From Calditrichota bacterium (GTDB taxonomy: Bacteria; Calditrichota; Calditrichia; RBG-13-44-9; J075), in the NCBI GenBank assembly GCA_003695285.1, contig RFIL01000293.1, positions 1 to 8,914 of the forward strand: a DNA stretch of 8,914 nt, in the 5' to 3' direction. Shown piece by piece: positions 7,637-8,914 of this stretch (the stretch's first letter is position 1; each line of letters starts with the position of its first letter). Position numbers and translations under genes: made by a program. Below the pieces are notes generated by a model. It saw only the letters and a list, made by a program, of their open reading frames with translations, did no database searches and had not been told where the DNA came from.

Positions 7637-7696
7637 ATGAACGAAGACAACTTTTCAGTTTCAATATCGAAGCATTGAATTTAAAAAATAAATTGG

Positions 7697-7725
7697 TTGA
7701 GTGTTGATGTCTGATTGATTATAAT
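7697..7725 (+). promoter_or_regulatory. Promoter of the CBM48-like gene
   Basis: TTGAGT (7697-7702), a 17-bp spacer and a perfect TATAAT (7720-7725) make a strong sigma70-type promoter, with transcription expected near 7732. It overlaps the TTG at 7715 that would otherwise be the farthest-upstream start of the next ORF, which supports the downstream ATG. Confidence 0.7.
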
Positions 7726-7774
7726 TGACGCTTCAAAATTTCAAAACAGTAATCTTTTTCAGGAGGTCAGTAAG

Positions 7775-8110
7775 ATGGTTAAAGTAAGTCCAAGAACAAA
7801 GAAAACCACTTTTCAAATTACCTTACCGGAAGCGAAAAGTGTGGCATTAGTGGGGGATTTTAATAACTGGAGTGCCAACGCCACTCCTATGAAAAAAGGA
7901 AAAGGCGGTGTCTGGAAGGTCTCTCTGGAACTGCCGGAAGGTGAATACCAATTTCGCTACCTGGTTGACACCTATGACTGGGTGAATGATGATGAAGCCC
8001 CATCCGTTCCCAATATTTTTGGTTCGGAAAATTCGGTGGCAAAGGTAGAATTGCCTAAACCCAGGGCCAAAAAGAGTACCGCCAAAAAAAGCAGTAAAAG
8101 CAAAAAATAA
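7775..8110 (+). CDS. Small glycogen-binding-type (AMPK-beta/CBM48-like) domain protein with Lys-rich tail
   Basis: A 111-residue cytoplasmic protein. Residues about 10-93 match the immunoglobulin-like early-set domain of AMPK-beta, isoamylase and branching enzymes: VALVGDFNNWS (23-33), a central Trp47, and LPEGEYQFRYLVD (53-65) followed by Trp69 and VNDDEAP. Trp32 and Trp69 sit where the sugar-stacking tryptophans occur in AMPK-beta, so binding of alpha-glucan is plausible. No catalytic domain is attached. The last about 18 residues are a low-complexity Lys/Ser/Ala tail that resembles histone-H1-like tails and could bind nucleic acid or anionic polymers (inference). I start at ATG 7775 because AGGAGG (7761-7766) is 8 nt upstream, whereas the longer frame from TTG 7715 overlaps the -10 box. 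It appears to be a single-gene transcription unit. Confidence 0.82.
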   Translation: MVKVSPRTKKTTFQITLPEAKSVALVGDFNNWSANATPMKKGKGGVWKVSLELPEGEYQFRYLVDTYDWVNDDEAPSVPNIFGSENSVAKVELPKPRAKKSTAKKSSKSKK

Positions 8111-8115
8111 CCCTG

Positions 8116-8157
8116 CCCGGGTTTAAACAGGTTTAGCGAACAAAGGGCAAATCCGGG
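8116..8157 (+). terminator. Weak hairpin after the CBM48-like gene
   Basis: CCCGGGTTT (8116-8124) can pair with AAATCCGGG (8149-8157), nine pairs including one G-U, around a 24-nt loop. No T-run follows, so it is at best a weak or factor-dependent terminator. Confidence 0.3.
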
Positions 8158-8199
8158 TCAACAATGGGTTTATTTTGAATTAAAAAAACAAAATTTTTG

Positions 8200-8228
8200 T
8201 TGACTCCGGGCGAGATGAATCCTATATT
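8200..8228 (+). promoter_or_regulatory. tRNA-Asn promoter
   Basis: TTGACT (8200-8205), a 17-bp spacer and TATATT (8223-8228) are close to sigma70 consensus. An A/T-rich block at about 8170-8199 upstream resembles an UP element, and a GC-rich start region follows, as is usual for stable-RNA promoters. Transcription should start near 8235, leaving a leader of about 43 nt before the tRNA. Confidence 0.75.
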
Positions 8229-8277
8229 TTTGCCCGCTTGAGTAAGCGTATTTGGTCTTTGAGATAAAAAATTTTTT

Positions 8278-8349
8278 TCCGGAGTAGCTCAATGGTAGAG
8301 CGGGTGGCTGTTAACCACTAGGTTGGGGGTTCGAGTCCCTCCTCCGGAG
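8278..8349 (+). tRNA. tRNA-Asn (anticodon GTT)
   Basis: A full cloverleaf can be drawn. The acceptor stem is TCCGGAG (8278-8284) with CTCCGGA (8342-8348), seven Watson-Crick pairs. The D stem is GCTC/GAGC (8287-8290, 8298-8301). The anticodon stem 8303-8307/8315-8319 has one G-U pair and encloses CTGTTAA, with anticodon GTT at 8310-8312. The variable loop is five nt (8320-8324). The T stem is 8325-8329/8337-8341 with loop TTCGAGT. The discriminator base is G8349. CCA is not encoded (CAG follows), so it must be added by the nucleotidyltransferase. Its 3' half is the parent of the repeats downstream. Confidence 0.97.
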
Positions 8350-8352
8350 CAG

Positions 8353-8376
8353 AAAGCCTCACTTTGGTGAGGCTTT
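8353..8376 (+). terminator. Hairpin A, immediately 3' of tRNA-Asn
   Basis: A perfect 10-bp stem, AAAGCCTCAC (8353-8362) with GTGAGGCTTT (8367-8376), around a TTTG loop. It starts three nt after the discriminator base. What follows is GCTGTTTGGGG rather than a long T-run, so termination may be only partial. The same element recurs at 8523-8546 and is begun at 8895. Confidence 0.6.
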
Positions 8377-8387
8377 GCTGTTTGGGG

Positions 8388-8453
8388 TTTTCTGCTCGGA
8401 GACAGGTGCCGCCTTAGAGAGTCAGATTGGAAACCACATTGGTAAATAGGCGG
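8388..8453. other. Spacer between repeat copies A and B, possible remnant
   Basis: 66 bp without an ORF. It holds an 8-bp inverted repeat, TGCCGCCT (8407-8414) with AGGCGGCA (8448-8455). A 14-nt segment (8417-8430) matches 12 of 14 bases of the 3' end of the GIY-YIG gene (8811-8824). The match is short, but it would fit an internally deleted nuclease copy. Confidence 0.3.
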
Positions 8454-8519
8454 CATTGGTAGAGCGAGTGGCTGTTATCCCGGCAGGCCGGGATGGGGGT
8501 TCGAGTCCCTCCTCCGGAG
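8454..8519 (+). pseudogene. Degenerate tRNA-Asn copy B
   Basis: Positions 8454-8477 match the D-arm/anticodon part of tRNA-Asn at 22 of 24 bases. From 8495 the T arm, acceptor 3' strand and discriminator are perfect. The 5' acceptor strand and the 5' D stem are absent. The 3' anticodon-stem strand plus variable loop are replaced by a palindrome (8477-8494). No cloverleaf can form, so it is not a working tRNA. Confidence 0.85.
8477..8494 (+). repeat. Palindromic insert in tRNA remnant B
   Basis: ATCCCGGC and GCCGGGAT form an 8-bp inverted repeat with only AG between them, so in RNA the inner pair must open to give a seven-pair stem with a CAGG loop. It is absent from the intact tRNA and repeated exactly at 8849-8866 in copy C. 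Confidence 0.85.
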
Positions 8520-8522
8520 CAG

Positions 8523-8546
8523 AAAGCCTCACTTTGGTGAGGCTTT
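8523..8546 (+). terminator. Hairpin B, between tRNA remnant B and the nuclease gene
   Basis: Identical to hairpin A: a 10-bp stem (8523-8532/8537-8546) and a TTTG loop. It is followed by GCTGTTTGGGGG, whose G-run (8554-8558) lies 8 nt before the nuclease ATG and probably acts as its ribosome binding site. A strong terminator here would block expression from the tRNA promoter, so read-through, RNA processing or an internal promoter is needed. Confidence 0.55.
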
Positions 8547-8566
8547 GCTGTTTGGGGGAATAAGCA

Positions 8567-8833
8567 ATGAGTTTGCATTATCTTTATATCATCTACTCTG
8601 CCTCCCTGGATGAATACTACACTGGTGTTTCACACGATCCTGAAGTGAGATTGGGATATCATAACAGTTTTCCGAAAGGATATACGAGGAGGGGTAGGCC
8701 CTGGCGTTTAGAGTTTACGAAGGGGTTTGTTACCCGGGAGGAAGCCTTAAAGTGGGAACGGTGGATAAAGCGGCAAAAAGACCGGAAGTTAATTGAGAAA
8801 ATCATTCGCGGAGAGTTTGATTGGGAGAAGTAG
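8567..8833 (+). CDS. Small GIY-YIG nuclease (UPF0213/YhbQ-like)
   Basis: An 88-residue single-domain GIY-YIG superfamily protein. The two-strand signature reads YLYIIYS (5-11) and YYTGVS (17-22), standing for GIY and YIG. It is followed by the catalytic Arg28 in the VRLGYHN segment (27-33), a GRPWRLEF strand (43-50) and the metal-binding Glu64 in EEALKWERWIKRQ (58-70). All expected catalytic residues are present, so the enzyme may be active on DNA; stand-alone UPF0213 members are of uncertain role. The start is fixed by an in-frame TAA at 8561 just before ATG 8567. The gene sits exactly between tRNA remnants B and C; its TAG stop (8831-8833) falls in the GTAGA of remnant C's D-loop sequence. 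There is no target-recognition domain, so any sequence specificity must come from the fold itself. Confidence 0.88.
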   Translation: MSLHYLYIIYSASLDEYYTGVSHDPEVRLGYHNSFPKGYTRRGRPWRLEFTKGFVTREEALKWERWIKRQKDRKLIEKIIRGEFDWEK

Positions 8834-8891
8834 AAGCGGGTGGCTGTTATCCCGGCAGGCCGGGATGGGGGTTCGAGTCCCTCCTCCGGAG
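8830..8891 (+). pseudogene. Degenerate tRNA-Asn copy C
   Basis: The copy begins with GTAGA-A-GCGGG, which differs from the intact D-loop/D-stem sequence by one extra A. It then runs through the anticodon-loop sequence, the same 18-nt palindrome as copy B (8849-8866), and a perfect T arm, acceptor 3' strand and discriminator. The acceptor 5' strand is missing, so it cannot be a tRNA. Its first bases serve as the end of the GIY-YIG gene. Confidence 0.85.
8849..8866 (+). repeat. Palindromic insert in tRNA remnant C
   Basis: Exact copy of the 8477-8494 palindrome at the same place within the tRNA remnant, 372 bp away. Confidence 0.85.
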
Positions 8892-8894
8892 CAG

Positions 8895-8914
8895 AAGGCC
8901 TCACTTTGGTGAGG
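8895..8914 (+). terminator. Hairpin C, cut by the window edge
   Basis: The 5' arm AAGGCCTCAC (8895-8904), the TTTG loop and the first six bases of the 3' arm are visible. Relative to A and B, one stem base is changed (A to G at 8897); its partner lies two bases beyond the window. Confidence 0.6.

Larger units (their letters stand above)
8350..8891 (+). mobile_element. tRNA-Asn-associated GIY-YIG repeat array (putative nuclease element)
   Basis: The array begins after the intact tRNA and repeats the tRNA's 3' part. Copy A 8325-8387 and copy B 8495-8557 are identical over 63 bp. Copy B 8464-8542 and copy C 8836-8914 match at 77 of 79 positions. Taking tRNA 3' ends as borders gives a 170-bp unit (A to B) without an ORF and a 372-bp unit (B to C) that carries a GIY-YIG gene. 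Regeneration of tRNA 3' ends at each border, a stem-loop after each, and a nuclease inside are hallmarks of an element that targets tRNA genes. I see no integrase or transposase. The right boundary lies outside the window, so the number of units is unknown. Mobility is inferred from structure, not shown. Confidence 0.6.

Noticed and set aside
7660..7679. Terminator after gltX (TTCAAT/ATTGAA hairpin)
   Set aside because: Six AT-rich pairs with an 8-nt loop and no T-run of useful length following.
7715..7774. N-terminal extension of the CBM48-like protein from TTG 7715
   Set aside because: The TTG overlaps the -10 region of a near-consensus promoter, and the strong AGGAGG site points to ATG 7775.
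8454..8891. Copies B and C as additional functional tRNA genes
   Set aside because: Both lack the 5' acceptor strand and have a palindrome in place of the 3' anticodon-stem strand and variable loop, so no cloverleaf forms.
8659..8904. Minus-strand ORF of 81 codons across the nuclease gene
   Set aside because: Its N-terminal part is the reverse translation of the tRNA remnant and palindrome, and the rest is the antisense of the GIY-YIG gene; a familiar kind of spurious ORF.
8325..8914. Three repeats as a CRISPR array
   Set aside because: Repeats are tRNA-derived, unevenly spaced (170 and 372 bp), and the interval is a gene; no cas genes are present.

Overview
The window is a chromosomal stretch of moderate GC content in which every supported gene lies on the + strand. 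Seven of the nine protein genes belong to recognisable families with ordinary housekeeping or envelope roles. The right-hand end is different: it is a small tRNA-associated repeat array carrying a nuclease gene. Several features fit an FCB-group bacterium, perhaps Calditrichota/KSB1-like: an exported Reg_prop-type beta-propeller, a rhodanese lipoprotein next to a DUF6132-type membrane protein, and a stand-alone glycogen-binding-type domain. This placement is inference from gene content only and is weak.

Layout. 1-372 is the C-terminal end of an HflX-type GTPase cut by the window edge, followed closely by a YjbQ/UPF0047 gene (406-819). After a 132-bp gap comes a 538-residue exported beta-propeller protein (952-2568). 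A probable two-gene unit follows: a periplasm-facing rhodanese lipoprotein (2776-3216) and a small DUF6132-type membrane protein (3219-3443), closed by a clear intrinsic terminator (3479-3513). Then come glnS (3668-5395), a DedA-family membrane protein (5551-6186) and gltX (6188-7636). The last two are separated by one base and are probably translationally coupled. A small protein with an AMPK-beta/CBM48-like domain and a lysine-rich tail (7775-8110) has its own near-consensus promoter. Its real start lies 60 bp inside the longest open frame.

The right end (8200-8914) is the unusual part. A strong sigma70-type promoter drives an intact tRNA-Asn(GTT) gene at 8278-8349. Its 3' half, plus a perfect 10-bp stem hairpin and a short tail, is repeated exactly (63/63 bp) at 8495-8557. 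Most of it is repeated again at the window's edge (8836-8914, 77/79 identical to the second copy). The second and third copies are not tRNAs. They lack the 5' acceptor strand, and an 18-nt near-perfect palindrome replaces the 3' side of the anticodon stem and the variable loop. Between them sits an 88-codon GIY-YIG nuclease gene. Its ribosome binding site comes from the tail of one repeat and its stop codon lies inside the D-arm remnant of the next. The arrangement looks like a tRNA-parasitising nuclease element or homing-type cassette, present here as at least one complete 372-bp unit plus a shortened, ORF-less 170-bp unit.

Functionally, glnS, gltX and tRNA-Asn are translation components. 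HflX (ribosome rescue) fits the same theme, but nothing shows that these genes share one operon.
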